From IMG/VR virus record IMGVR_UViG_3300023222_000169, positions 1 to 44,539 of that record: 44,539 bases of DNA; one strand, written 5' to 3'. A program made the translations under genes and the position numbers. Of this stretch, positions 1 to 8,317 are shown piece by piece. The first letter of the stretch is position 1; each line of letters begins with the position of its first letter. The notes beneath the pieces were generated by a model, which made no database searches, was not told where the DNA came from, and was given only the letters and a program-made list of their open reading frames with translations. Origin of the DNA: a virus.

Positions 1-144
1 ATCTGCTTATCTAAATCAGATATTACATTCTTATATTTTTGACTTTGCTCGTTCATTTTCGACATTTCAGACTGTAAAACATCGTTAGCCTGTCGCATTG
101 CAGCGTCTAAACTGATTATTTGCCTTTCCTTTGCCTCACACAAT
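1..144. repeat. Terminal direct repeat, left copy
   Basis: These 144 bases are identical to 44396-44539. A reading frame continues unbroken from position 344 through base 1 into 44395 and stops at 44374, so the repeat most likely marks closure of a circular assembly (circularly permuted or terminally redundant phage DNA). A genuine short terminal repeat is possible but less likely, because it would cut a gene. Confidence 0.95.
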
Positions 145-344
145 TCGTTTAACTGGTTGCGCTCATCTTGAACCAAGGCGGCTGCGTGGTTCATTGTGTG
201 GGCTAGTTTTTCCAGGTATTCAATCTTCTGTACGGGTGTTTTGTCTTTATAACCTTGGCCCCATCTGATTTTTGGTGGCTTTTTAGATAGATATTTATCA
301 TCAAGCCTGTGGAATCCCTGTTCTATGTAGTCGTTGTTATTCAT
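1..344 (-). CDS. Coiled-coil protein spanning the contig junction (5' part)
   Basis: This is the N-terminal part of a 121-residue protein. It starts with ATG at 344, inside the last codons of the 649-residue virion gene (8-bp overlap), and continues past base 1 into 44395-44374. The middle and C-terminal half is rich in E, K, Q and L and looks like a continuous coiled coil (for example KIEYLEKLAHTMN and KNVISDLDKQIRELSGN). It lies between two virion genes, so a chaperone or minor structural role is an inference. No family is recognised. Confidence 0.8.
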   Translation of the reverse strand, partial: MNNNDYIEQGFHRLDDKYLSKKPPKIRWGQGYKDKTPVQKIEYLEKLAHTMNHAAALVQDERNQLNELCEAKERQIISLDAAMRQANDVLQSEMSKMNEQSQKYKNVISDLDKQ

Positions 345-2286
345 CTAACACCAACCTCACATTGATTGTTAATCCCGTTGTGCTGTTAATCGTATTCCCC
401 GAAAGCGGAAACGTCTTAAATCTTGGGCTTGTGGTTGCCTTTCTTATAAACCCGGCTATTGGCTGGCTTGATGGGAAAGACCTGGTATCCGCAATAGTGC
501 CAGCTCCGGCTGTCACACCATCTATAAAGACTGCTGTTGATAATATTGTACCAGTATATGATGTTGAACCCGAGTTAGTCGTGGTGTAAGTATATGAATT
601 AACACCCGGCACAGTGACTATAGTCTGAACAACATTATCTTCAGTCTTATCGGTTATCCCTTTCAATTCAAACTTATCCCCAATTACAAAACCATGCGCC
701 GTATGTGTGACAGTAGCGACAGTCCCGGATCTTGTTATTGTTACCGTTACATCGTGCGGCCTTGGCCCTCCTGCGTCTGCGCGAACCAGGACTCTCGCAC
801 CATTTAAATCTGCTCCTGTGTTGTCATCGACGTTAATCGTGGTTGTAACTGAAGATGTAACAAGAGTAAATGTTCCAGTATAGCCAGCATCCTCGATTAT
901 TGTAGGGGTATTACTACCGTTAGTTAATGTTAATGTAATATTAGCAGTGGTAGTAACTGGCTTAATTCTGATAGCTGCGCTGGTTGATGCGTCTGCACCG
1001 TACCCTGTAAAGGTCAGATTATCGATATTTTCGTTGAATGGCCCCGCACCTGTCGGCATATAAACAATAGCGTGTCCTGTACCGCCTGTATTGTCAAAAG
1101 GATGGTTTATTATATCAGCCATATTTCCAACATCTGCGAATGCCACACTGACAGCCGTATTGTGTGTGTTTGTTGACCCACCATCGACTGCCGAACCCGC
1201 AACAATTAAATCGAGAAGATCACAGTTTGTAAAAGATGGGTCATTTAATGTTATTCCATTAGGATCAACCTTTTGGCACTCAATAAATTTATCGCCAGTG
1301 CTTGTATATAGAGAATTAAACGTTATATCTTCTCCAAAAATATAAGACGAACGTAGACTTGTGTATGCGTCTCCAGTCCCAATATTAACCGTAAATCTAA
1401 AAGGTAATGCTCTTGAAACCCCTTGCCAAGTCCAATCAGTTAGGTCAATGTTAGTAACACCAGTCGTTCCGTCAGCAATAACAATTCGATAGTAATCTGC
1501 TGCTACAACGGGAGTCGTGCCATCACCAGTCGTGAAGGCTGTGAAGTTAATCCCACCCAAACTATCCTGGATATAGGTTGTTTGTGTTGCTACACCAAAA
1601 GTCAAACAACCATCACAAAAAAGCGTTTTACCAACAGAATGTAATAGCTTATAACTAGCGGTATCAGCCCCGGCACATGCCAACATAGTTTCTCTAGCAC
1701 CTGATGTTCCGCCGTAAAAACTAACCCCCTCCCCATCGGCTCCATAACGAAGACCGTCTTCATAAGCATTTTGTAGAAAGTCCTCGCCCTTTGATACCGA
1801 AATATTACCCGCATACCCAACACGAGTAATGTTCCCGCTTGGTAACGTCCCGAGGTCAGCTGCTGCACGATCGGTTGTAGAAAGATTAACCACAGCATGA
1901 TACCAACCTCCACCATAACCATCGTCTAGCCCAGTCATATAGTACAAGCACTCCGCTGTCCCGCCGTTAGATATGTAGACAGAAACCCCGCCGATGCTCT
2001 TATTTCTAATAGGATACAAATCACGAATATGTAAATGCAAATGATTATGGTCACGAGCAATATTAGTCGCGACATACATACCACGAAAATCTGAGTTATT
2101 GGCCTCACTATCTGCTGTTACAGGACTAGCCGTCCCCACTGTTCCCGAGTGACCCGCTGCTGCACAGTTTGAACCTTCTAAATGTATATCTGTTTCGGAA
2201 GCCGTCGCGTTAGAAGTACCAAAATCGTTCGGAGAACCTGGATCAAGTGACTCGTCCGTTAACTGACTTGTGAGAGTAATAGCCAT
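337..2286 (-). CDS. Virion structural protein (649 aa), fibre- or appendage-like
   Basis: This 649-residue protein is rich in T, G, S and N, with many short beta-prone stretches and no signal peptide or membrane segment. The start MAITLTSQLTD resembles a group of phage virion proteins that carry a lectin-like or LamG-like N-terminal part followed by a parallel-beta region (TSVTTTINVDDNTG, FTGYGADASTSAAIRI). It is the last of three large tandem genes whose stop and start codons abut, which suggests translational coupling and a common appendage. Assignment as structural rests on composition and context. The receptor or enzymatic role is unknown. Confidence 0.7.
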   Translation of the reverse strand: MAITLTSQLTDESLDPGSPNDFGTSNATASETDIHLEGSNCAAAGHSGTVGTASPVTADSEANNSDFRGMYVATNIARDHNHLHLHIRDLYPIRNKSIGGVSVYISNGGTAECLYYMTGLDDGYGGGWYHAVVNLSTTDRAAADLGTLPSGNITRVGYAGNISVSKGEDFLQNAYEDGLRYGADGEGVSFYGGTSGARETMLACAGADTASYKLLHSVGKTLFCDGCLTFGVATQTTYIQDSLGGINFTAFTTGDGTTPVVAADYYRIVIADGTTGVTNIDLTDWTWQGVSRALPFRFTVNIGTGDAYTSLRSSYIFGEDITFNSLYTSTGDKFIECQKVDPNGITLNDPSFTNCDLLDLIVAGSAVDGGSTNTHNTAVSVAFADVGNMADIINHPFDNTGGTGHAIVYMPTGAGPFNENIDNLTFTGYGADASTSAAIRIKPVTTTANITLTLTNGSNTPTIIEDAGYTGTFTLVTSSVTTTINVDDNTGADLNGARVLVRADAGGPRPHDVTVTITRSGTVATVTHTAHGFVIGDKFELKGITDKTEDNVVQTIVTVPGVNSYTYTTTNSGSTSYTGTILSTAVFIDGVTAGAGTIADTRSFPSSQPIAGFIRKATTSPRFKTFPLSGNTINSTTGLTINVRLVLDE

Positions 2287-3809
2287 TACGGGGCTGGCGC
2301 GTCAAGCAACACTAAAGCTGCCAGAGCGGCACCTTTCCCTAGCAGCGGATCATTATTTATATCTGCTGGAATTGGATGCCCGACTAACACTTCCCCGGCA
2401 TAATCTATCCATGTGAAATATTTAACGAATTGCGATCCTTCTATTAGTCCGGGTTGATAGCCCAGTGTGTCCAGTTCCTCTATCGTTCTTTGCATTCCCA
2501 ATTTCCCAAAAACCCAGTCAGTTAAGGTATCTGGAACACCGGGCCCGTATTCCTGACCGTTGTTTTTGTTTGTAACTAAGTACCAGTCTGGATTGCCCGT
2601 GCCTGTATTTAATACCGCTGTATCACCCCAGACATGTAGGATAGTTAAAACAGCAATCTCTACATCGGTGAATCTAGTGAATCTAAGCGCTGTTTGTGAC
2701 GTGCCATCGAAATATGGCGCAGTCCGATATACACTGGTAAGTCCACTAGTCAAAGCACTGTTTGCAAGTGTTGCGACCTTAGCATCTCTGTCTGATCCAT
2801 CCGCGTAAGTAGTTATTATGGGCGTCCCACTGACAGGAACATCTACCTGGTGAGTATCCGAAACAGGTACAACACCAGTCGCATAAGGGAAAACGTATAC
2901 AACACCTTCTTCCAATACCACATCGCTATTAGCCAAATCGAGAAGCCAGTCGATCTCAGTATAAGTACCTCGCTCATCCTTTATTTCGAGTACAGTGAGA
3001 ACGTTCGCCCATTTGCGAGAGGTCGCACCGGTTAGCCTCATTCGGATAGGCAGATGACTATCGAGTTCCTGCCACGCCTCTATAATAGTCACGTTATTTG
3101 CCGGTGGGCCTCCGGTCGTACCTGCTTTAACCCCTAAATTAGCCGTTAAGTAACCGGTTCCATCATTCCATTCTGCTACAGCACCTGCATGATTTGCAAC
3201 TACACTTCCAGCAACAAAAAACGCTATGGCTATATCATCGATTCTGGACATCCCCCTTCGCCCTGTGCCCGTGCCTGCCCCGATTCCAGTTGCTTGAAAA
3301 GTTATTCCTACAGTGTTAGATGCAGCGCCGATTGCCTGAAAATTTGTTGTGCCGAGAGTAATTATTTCATACCACTCATCAATAACAAAATCCCCAGCAT
3401 CAATATTAATGCCAGAGCGATTGGTATTTGGGGAAGTGGTCGAGACAATCTCACTATTGCTACTAGCCGAATCCTGGGATCGTGTTGAATCCCAGGACAC
3501 AGCTATCATGACACGTTTACCGATTGCGGCTGCCCATGTGGCTACAATATCACCTGTTTGGACTTTGTGGTATTGTCCCTTGAGCCATGATGAACCGATG
3601 AGATTATCGGTAGTATTATCCTCGGAGCGTCTGGGCTTTAGGTCTCTATTATTATGCTTTACCGATATTGGTATTCCTTGAGAATTATCACATCCTATAC
3701 CCACCACCAGACAAGACCCTACGGGTATTGTAACATTGCTAATTGTCAGTGTAGTGCCACTAATTTTAGTAGCTACTGGGTCCCCTTTTGGTGTACGGAC
3801 ATTGGCCAT
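2286..3809 (-). CDS. Virion structural protein (507 aa) with a mobile tail motif
   Basis: The 507-residue product sits directly between two other large virion genes, and its stop overlaps the next start. Residues about 147-185 contain a glycine-rich segment of the pattern WYEIITLGTTNFQAIGA...GITFQATGIGAGTG. This segment recurs in many unrelated phage tail proteins and behaves as an exchangeable insert. Both flanks of the insert read like a beta-sandwich appendage protein. The function is inferred as a minor virion or appendage protein, and no enzymatic motif was seen. Confidence 0.65.
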   Translation of the reverse strand: MANVRTPKGDPVATKISGTTLTISNVTIPVGSCLVVGIGCDNSQGIPISVKHNNRDLKPRRSEDNTTDNLIGSSWLKGQYHKVQTGDIVATWAAAIGKRVMIAVSWDSTRSQDSASSNSEIVSTTSPNTNRSGINIDAGDFVIDEWYEIITLGTTNFQAIGAASNTVGITFQATGIGAGTGTGRRGMSRIDDIAIAFFVAGSVVANHAGAVAEWNDGTGYLTANLGVKAGTTGGPPANNVTIIEAWQELDSHLPIRMRLTGATSRKWANVLTVLEIKDERGTYTEIDWLLDLANSDVVLEEGVVYVFPYATGVVPVSDTHQVDVPVSGTPIITTYADGSDRDAKVATLANSALTSGLTSVYRTAPYFDGTSQTALRFTRFTDVEIAVLTILHVWGDTAVLNTGTGNPDWYLVTNKNNGQEYGPGVPDTLTDWVFGKLGMQRTIEELDTLGYQPGLIEGSQFVKYFTWIDYAGEVLVGHPIPADINNDPLLGKGAALAALVLLDAPAP

Positions 3810-6307
3810 TAAGCATCTGTAACCCTGCTAATCGCAATGGTTTGAGGAGTCGATAAGAACTGTGCCGAGGTTGATTCAAATGTCTTAACTGGAGTTCCTG
3901 CGCCATCCCTTGATCTTACGAATAAATCTCTGTCGTTAGCTACTGTGTGAACACCTGTAAAAGTCTCAGTTATTCCATCGCAAAGAACATCGATAAATCC
4001 TAGAAAGACATTATTATTCACCGCTGCCTCGTCTGCTGAAAATGACGTTGAACCAATGGTAAACGTGTCTGTTGAATCATGTGCTGTATAAACAATTCGT
4101 CTATATCGCCCATCATCCATTTGTATCCTGACAGTTGAGTTAGGCGCACCGGCGGAAGGCCAATTAATTATAGCGGCAGTCCACGGCACTGTGTCTGTAC
4201 CAGTCTTGACGACAACGGATGTTTCTGCACCCCCTGTCAAGGCTGTAGAAAGTAACCACTGACCTCTGTCTAGTACAGTTCCAGTTCGTGGACCCACTAA
4301 AACCCTGTCCTCGCCACTCACCAGTCCTGAGACTGTGAAAATAACATTGTTCGGCGGAATTCTGGATGTATTGCTTAGGTCAGTAAAACGATCACTCGAT
4401 CCAACATCGGCAGGTTGGAAGCCTATACCATAAGCACCGATGATGTTAGAACCTGTCGATGTTCCTAAATACTCGGGGATCAAGGTTCTTGTATTTAATG
4501 TCGTTGTAGCGACAAGAGAATCGGCCAAAGGATCGCCACCAACATCGTCTCTTCGGATGATATTATTATCAACCGGGTTGTTGCCAGTCAGGACTTGTAA
4601 ATAAGTCTCGCCAGTCGTTCCGTTATCGTCTTTGGCCAAGACAATACCAGTACCGCCTGACTTATCATTATCCACCAGGGTTACGTTGACCGTAGCGGTT
4701 GTCTCTGCCGCGCCCCGAACAGTTGTAAAAGTATCGTTATCAATAACCACACTTAAAGTATCTAAAGCTACTACAATCTCGTCCACCCCGTCATCGTAGA
4801 GAATCTTACCCCCTGCTCTTACAACAGATGTTGCCTGAACATTGATTTGTATGTACTCGCCTGGAAGGAAGGGACCAGACGTTAAAGCATCATAGGTAAT
4901 TTTAGTTCCCCACATTGCAATACTGTTTTCCGGTACTCCTGTGCCAATCTCGCCGTCATATCCAACCTCAATATTAATTCCTTGAAACAACTCACCTGGC
5001 ACCGTATGAATTAATGGTGCCGACTTAACTGTTATGTTGATGTCGTCTGTTGCCGATGCTGTCCACGTCGCCGCTGTATCGTCGGCCTGGTTCATTGTGG
5101 CGTCTTGATCTGTGTTCGCACCTTCTAGTGAGAAGTTAGTGCCTGCGGTCCCTGTAGGATGTCTGAATACCGCGAAATACTCGGCATTCGCCATATCCAA
5201 AGTTGTGTTTTGGTATACGCCTGTTTGGGGATTAATAATATTAAATCTAAAAATAACCTCTTCATAAGTCGATGTTATCGAAGAGGCTAGAACATTCTCG
5301 GAAACCGCCAATGCGCCGCCTGTCGGTTCCGCTAGTTGTGAGCCTACATCGTCAGAATCCCATAGTTCACAATAAATCGGGCCGGTCGGTACACCTGCTA
5401 GTATTTTAATTTGCGCCCTGACTTCGGTGATTAGTTCACTACCAGATAAAGGTATGAAACTTTGCGCCTGTCCTAAGATAGTAGCGTTATCGATTACAAA
5501 ATCCGTTCCTGTCGGGGTTCCGGCTGTAGCGTCTGCGGTGTGTGAGCGTTGAGAAATCCATTTAGTCCTTTCAAACGTGTCATTAACAGATTGTGAGCCT
5601 TTGTCGTATTGTGAGTAAAATTCCTGAACTGCGCCAGTTCCATCAATGTCTAAATCCTGAAAGCCCTCTGTATTTACAATGGTTGCCCAGCCAGCGATTG
5701 TCGCGTCTGCCGTGGTGTTGAATATATCAGCACTATTACCAATTGCGGCTACCGAGTTACCAGTTCCCAAAGATACTGGGAATCGCCTATATTGATCACC
5801 TAATTCTCTGGCTAATACCGTAATCCGTTGACCGTCTATTTGAGCACCTGCAAATTTAGATTTTACAAGATGCCTGCTAAAAACAAGTGAAGGCGCGGCT
5901 TCTGGATTAATACCCGTACCCCAGAAACTAGGTAAGACTTTACCGTCTCGAATAATCATGTATTCGGTGCCGGTCTCTACTGGCCCGATGATGTTTAACC
6001 CTGAGTAAAGAGTCTCCCCGCCTAAGTCTGTTTGACTGACTGAACCATCGTAAAGATGACTGGCGAAAGTATCGTCTATGTTAAAAGGGGGATTTAAAGT
6101 TAGGATTTGGTCGGTTGATCTGTCGTATGCTGTATCAACTGTGATATCCAGGAAGGTGTCGGCGTCTGTGACCTGTCCATCGTCCTGTTTATCCATTAAG
6201 AATTGAATGAATTCTAAAACATTATGTCGATTGGTTGTCGCGGCCCCCGTCCACCTGATTGCACCTGCTACTGTTACTGAAACGTCAGCATCCGCCATCG
6301 CAGCCAT
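3809..6307 (-). CDS. Large virion structural protein (832 aa)
   Basis: This is the longest gene in the window. The start at 6307 is preceded by GGAGAAATAAT, a good ribosome site. Residues about 11-92 form a compact domain (VLEFIQFLMD...FLDIT...STDQILTL...ASHLYDGSV) known to me from phage structural proteins. It is followed by beta-rich segments with repeated DxxDTFT-type turns. The N-terminal domain is matched by a small separate protein at 17369-17788. The role is probably a tail appendage or capsid-associated protein, and the exact position in the virion is unknown. Confidence 0.65.
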   Translation of the reverse strand: MAAMADADVSVTVAGAIRWTGAATTNRHNVLEFIQFLMDKQDDGQVTDADTFLDITVDTAYDRSTDQILTLNPPFNIDDTFASHLYDGSVSQTDLGGETLYSGLNIIGPVETGTEYMIIRDGKVLPSFWGTGINPEAAPSLVFSRHLVKSKFAGAQIDGQRITVLARELGDQYRRFPVSLGTGNSVAAIGNSADIFNTTADATIAGWATIVNTEGFQDLDIDGTGAVQEFYSQYDKGSQSVNDTFERTKWISQRSHTADATAGTPTGTDFVIDNATILGQAQSFIPLSGSELITEVRAQIKILAGVPTGPIYCELWDSDDVGSQLAEPTGGALAVSENVLASSITSTYEEVIFRFNIINPQTGVYQNTTLDMANAEYFAVFRHPTGTAGTNFSLEGANTDQDATMNQADDTAATWTASATDDINITVKSAPLIHTVPGELFQGINIEVGYDGEIGTGVPENSIAMWGTKITYDALTSGPFLPGEYIQINVQATSVVRAGGKILYDDGVDEIVVALDTLSVVIDNDTFTTVRGAAETTATVNVTLVDNDKSGGTGIVLAKDDNGTTGETYLQVLTGNNPVDNNIIRRDDVGGDPLADSLVATTTLNTRTLIPEYLGTSTGSNIIGAYGIGFQPADVGSSDRFTDLSNTSRIPPNNVIFTVSGLVSGEDRVLVGPRTGTVLDRGQWLLSTALTGGAETSVVVKTGTDTVPWTAAIINWPSAGAPNSTVRIQMDDGRYRRIVYTAHDSTDTFTIGSTSFSADEAAVNNNVFLGFIDVLCDGITETFTGVHTVANDRDLFVRSRDGAGTPVKTFESTSAQFLSTPQTIAISRVTDA

Positions 6308-6308
6308 A

Positions 6309-6473
6309 TTATTTCTCCGGGTTGTTCGTCACTTTACGAACTTGTTTGAGTTTTGGTCGATGGACTAGTTTACCTTTTTTTAATCCTGTTTCAATAGCTT
6401 CTTCAAGAGTCAGGGCATTAATGGTTGCTTTTGAAACCTTTCCATTTTTTAAATATTCAATTGACCACTTCAT
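6309..6473 (-). CDS. Small basic protein, 54 aa, unknown
   Basis: ATG at 6473 opens a 54-codon frame that ends in TAA one base upstream of the 832-residue virion gene, so the two are probably co-translated. The product begins MKWSIEYLKNGKVSKATINA, has a helical middle (LTLEEAIETGLKKGKL) and a basic C-terminus (HRPKLKQVRKVTNN). It resembles short phage proteins encoded in front of structural genes, but no function is known to me. Confidence 0.6.
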   Translation of the reverse strand: MKWSIEYLKNGKVSKATINALTLEEAIETGLKKGKLVHRPKLKQVRKVTNNPEK

Positions 6474-6489
6474 CGGGTTGACGCACCTT

Positions 6490-6545
6490 CACGCCTGCCT
6501 CAGTTAGAGGGTTAATTATACATTACTCTGCGCCAATAAATCTAG
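6490..6545 (-). promoter_or_regulatory. Possible promoter before the virion operon
   Basis: The only non-coding stretch between the lysis genes and the virion genes holds a perfect TATAAT on the minus strand (6520-6515) preceded by TG. No convincing -35 hexamer lies 16-18 bases upstream, so this would be an extended -10 or a phage-activated promoter. The assignment is tentative. Confidence 0.3.
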
Positions 6546-6770
6546 TTACGTCAAATCTCTTAAACGATCATATATCCATTTTATAAAATGCATTACCCTG
6601 GCGGCTTTAAAGATTAAAATCAAAATCCAGGTAGCCGCTAGAATCTGAAATAATTCTGCGTAAGATAGAAAATAAATACCGTGCGTTGTTAGATATTGCC
6701 CGAAAATTTCAGTCGGGGTCGCCGCCGTTCCTGCCGCGCCTACGTTTACTGTATTTTGAATATGCCTCAT
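6546..6770 (-). CDS. Small membrane protein, holin-like (74 aa)
   Basis: This is the last gene of the lysis cassette. ATG at 6770 overlaps the stop of the proteasome-like gene in an ATGA arrangement. The N-terminal 30 residues are neutral and polar, followed by a hydrophobic stretch at about 33-57 (IYFLSYAELFQILAATWIL) and a short basic tail (IKWIYDRLRDLT). Size, topology and location fit a class II or III holin or an antiholin. There is no sequence signature to prove it. Confidence 0.55.
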   Translation of the reverse strand: MRHIQNTVNVGAAGTAATPTEIFGQYLTTHGIYFLSYAELFQILAATWILILIFKAARVMHFIKWIYDRLRDLT

Positions 6771-7189
6771 AATTTATAAGTTCTGATTCTACCACCAGTT
6801 CCTGTATCTCGTTTCATCGCCCACTTAACAGCCTCTTTAGCAGTAGCGCCCATGTCCATAGCGGTTAGGGCGTGGTCTCGACCACTGCCTATGGCCCTGG
6901 TTTTATTAAATTCCAATTTAATTCTCCAAAAACCATCCTCTAGGCTTAACCCCGCATAATATAAAACACCATCATCAACCACTAAGGCCTCACAATCACC
7001 TTTAGCGCTATAATTTAAAGAACAATAAGCATCGACCAATACCGGTATATCAGATACTAGCCCGGAAGGGAAAAAATACACCCCATCTTTTGTTATGCAT
7101 TTGTCAACATCATCATCAAGTATTAATCTTCCATTACTTGACTGAGAATCGTAAGCAATTATCCCGTCATTGTAAGCTATGGTAGTAAT
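6767..7189 (-). CDS. Proteasome-like (HslV-type Ntn hydrolase) phage protein
   Basis: The C-terminal half carries the phage proteasome-like signature AIGSGRDHALTAMDMGATA followed by EAVKWAMKRDTGTGG, as in HslV-related N-terminal-nucleophile hydrolases of phages. In frame upstream the sequence reads TTIAYNDGIIAYDSQ, the expected N-terminus with the catalytic Thr at position 1 after Met removal and an Asp near position 16. No ATG, GTG or TTG exists between the in-frame TAG and this segment. An ATT at 7189 sits behind GGTGATC, which is complementary to the 16S 3' end, so ATT is the probable start (140 aa). A GTG at 7081 would remove the catalytic end. It lies inside the lysis cassette, and its role is unknown. 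Confidence 0.75.
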   Translation of the reverse strand: MTTIAYNDGIIAYDSQSSNGRLILDDDVDKCITKDGVYFFPSGLVSDIPVLVDAYCSLNYSAKGDCEALVVDDGVLYYAGLSLEDGFWRIKLEFNKTRAIGSGRDHALTAMDMGATAKEAVKWAMKRDTGTGGRIRTYKL

Positions 7190-7255
7190 AAGATCACCGA
7201 ATTGCTAATCAAAAGACGATTTGGTATTTAAGTGTCATTTTTTTTACTCTATTCT

Positions 7256-7666
7256 TTATCTGCCTTTCGCGGCTCTGACCAAGTGAGTACCAAAGAAAAA
7301 AGCGCCAACACCCAAAGTCAATAAGCCTAGCGGGGAATCTGTGCAGATTTGATAAACGTATTTGGCCCATTCGAGATCGAATTTGTACAGAATAACACTA
7401 AATACAAGCAGGAAGATTTCAGTTCTGATTATCCAGATTGCTATTTCTCTGCGTGTTCTCGATCTTTCTGAGTTCTCGCCTACAGTGGAATCCATAAAAG
7501 CCTGGAAGTACGGGATTAAATCAGCTTTGTGTTTGGCCTTTTCCTGATCGGTGAATTTATTATTATCAATCCAGTTACCAATCCCACTAGCAACTTTCAT
7601 TACATTGTCCGGCCCACTCCCACCACCGAATCCAAATACTGTTTTAATGCCGCCCCAGATATTCAT
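7256..7666 (-). CDS. Holin of the GTA_holin_3TM type (136 aa)
   Basis: This 136-residue protein opens with MNIWGGIKTVFGFGGG. Two clear membrane segments follow at about 80-100 (IWIIRTEIFLLVFSVILY) and 112-130 (LGLLTLGVGAFFFGTHL), separated by a short loop, plus a weaker amphipathic N-terminal region. This layout matches the three-segment holin family first named for gene-transfer-agent release. ATG at 7666 overlaps the stop of the upstream 43-residue membrane gene by one base. It should form membrane lesions at lysis. I saw no endolysin beside it. Confidence 0.75.
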   Translation of the reverse strand: MNIWGGIKTVFGFGGGSGPDNVMKVASGIGNWIDNNKFTDQEKAKHKADLIPYFQAFMDSTVGENSERSRTRREIAIWIIRTEIFLLVFSVILYKFDLEWAKYVYQICTDSPLGLLTLGVGAFFFGTHLVRAAKGR

Positions 7667-7797
7667 CAATCACCACTCGCAAACCATAATATTAAAACCG
7701 CCACTACTAGAGCACCAGAAACCCAGGATCGAGTTTCAACTGCCCTGGCTTTGATCTTTAATTGATACCAGAAATCTGAAAGTTCGGATTTAGTCAT
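7666..7797 (-). CDS. 43-aa single-span membrane protein, first gene of lysis cassette
   Basis: ATG at 7797 opens a 43-codon frame whose TGA overlaps the holin start by one base. The N-terminal half is charged (MTKSELSDFWYQLKIKARAV), and residues about 26-40 form a single membrane segment (SGALVVAVLILWFA). There is no Shine-Dalgarno sequence: the start lies 4 bases after the CCA end of a tRNA-like element. The product could be an antiholin or pinholin, which is an inference from position and topology. Confidence 0.6.
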   Translation of the reverse strand: MTKSELSDFWYQLKIKARAVETRSWVSGALVVAVLILWFASGD

Positions 7798-7801
7798 AAT
7801 T

Positions 7802-7873
7802 TGGTAGCGGGTATCGGTAACGCTCCGACCTGGCCGGGGATATGAACCCTAGCGTCTCACTTAAGCACCCGCA
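7802..7873 (-). ncRNA. tRNA-like element with initiator-type features (CAU loop, encoded CCA)
   Basis: Read on the minus strand, 72 nt fold as an acceptor stem (GCGGGT with ACCCGC), an unpaired T1/T72, discriminator A and CCA. The anticodon-type hairpin is TAGGG, loop TTCATAT, CCCCG (U33, anticodon CAU, three G-C pairs at the loop), and the T-type stem is GTCGG/CCGAT. A 1:72 mismatch plus three consecutive G-C pairs are hallmarks of bacterial initiator tRNA. However, the D-arm is shortened with no GG, and the T-loop AGCGTTA lacks TTC, so it is not a normal tRNA. It is also the leader of the lysis cassette. An alternative pairing ACGCT/AGCGT exists. Confidence 0.4.
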
Positions 7874-7894
7874 TAATTCATTCATATCTCTATT

Positions 7895-8101
7895 TTAATC
7901 TTTTATTTCAGGATTTGCATAACAATCTTCACAAAGAGGGCCTGTCTCATCTTCGAGGTATATAGAATCATCCTCACATCTTCCTGTTATCTCATCGCAT
8001 TGAACACAAATCTGCAATGTGCCTGGATAATTATGAGCATTCCATTTCTCATGGTCTGATTGAGACATTACATGTCGGTAGCCTTTGGGCCATGTATTCA
8101 T
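7895..8101 (-). CDS. Small zinc-binding protein, 68 aa
   Basis: The start chosen is ATG at 8101 (MNTWPKGYRH), which has GGAGAGAGAA in front and overlaps the previous stop as ATGA. A longer frame to 8134 has no better signal. Four cysteines in CVQC...CEDC, about 25 residues apart, form a zinc-ribbon-like pair. It resembles anonymous phage proteins of the same size. The gene is followed by the tRNA-like element that leads the lysis cassette. Confidence 0.65.
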   Translation of the reverse strand: MNTWPKGYRHVMSQSDHEKWNAHNYPGTLQICVQCDEITGRCEDDSIYLEDETGPLCEDCYANPEIKD

Positions 8102-8313
8102 TTCTCTCTCCGTATATCTTGAGGCTGATAACATCTTAATGCCTTAAAGTATTTTTTCCCTTTATCCCACTCGTTATCAGTTAGGTCAAGTGCGATAAGT
8201 TCCTTTGCCATTGCCAATTCTGAAACTGTGAGGTATAAACCTCTTCTTTTACGGCCTATTTCATTTTGCCAATCGTTGTGTTTTCCCCAGCGTTTGGTGG
8301 ATGGTTTAGGCAT
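8098..8313 (-). CDS. Small basic protein of unknown function (71 aa)
   Basis: The frame runs from ATG at 8313 (MPKPSTKRWGKHNDWQNEIG) to a TGA that overlaps the next gene as ATGA. A TTG at 8337 could extend it by 8 codons. The protein is basic at the N-terminus (GRKRRGLYLT) and helical afterwards (VSELAMAKELIALDL). No family is recognised. It belongs to the tightly packed accessory run. Confidence 0.6.
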   Translation of the reverse strand: MPKPSTKRWGKHNDWQNEIGRKRRGLYLTVSELAMAKELIALDLTDNEWDKGKKYFKALRCYQPQDIRREK

Positions 8314-8317
8314 TGTA

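Noticed and set aside
362-589. Plus-strand frame over the 649-aa virion gene
   Set aside because: It is an overlap shadow in a gene with clear composition and coupling. No ribosome site.
7666-7669. TTG start for the holin
   Set aside because: ATG at 7666 overlaps the upstream stop by one base, which fits coupling better.
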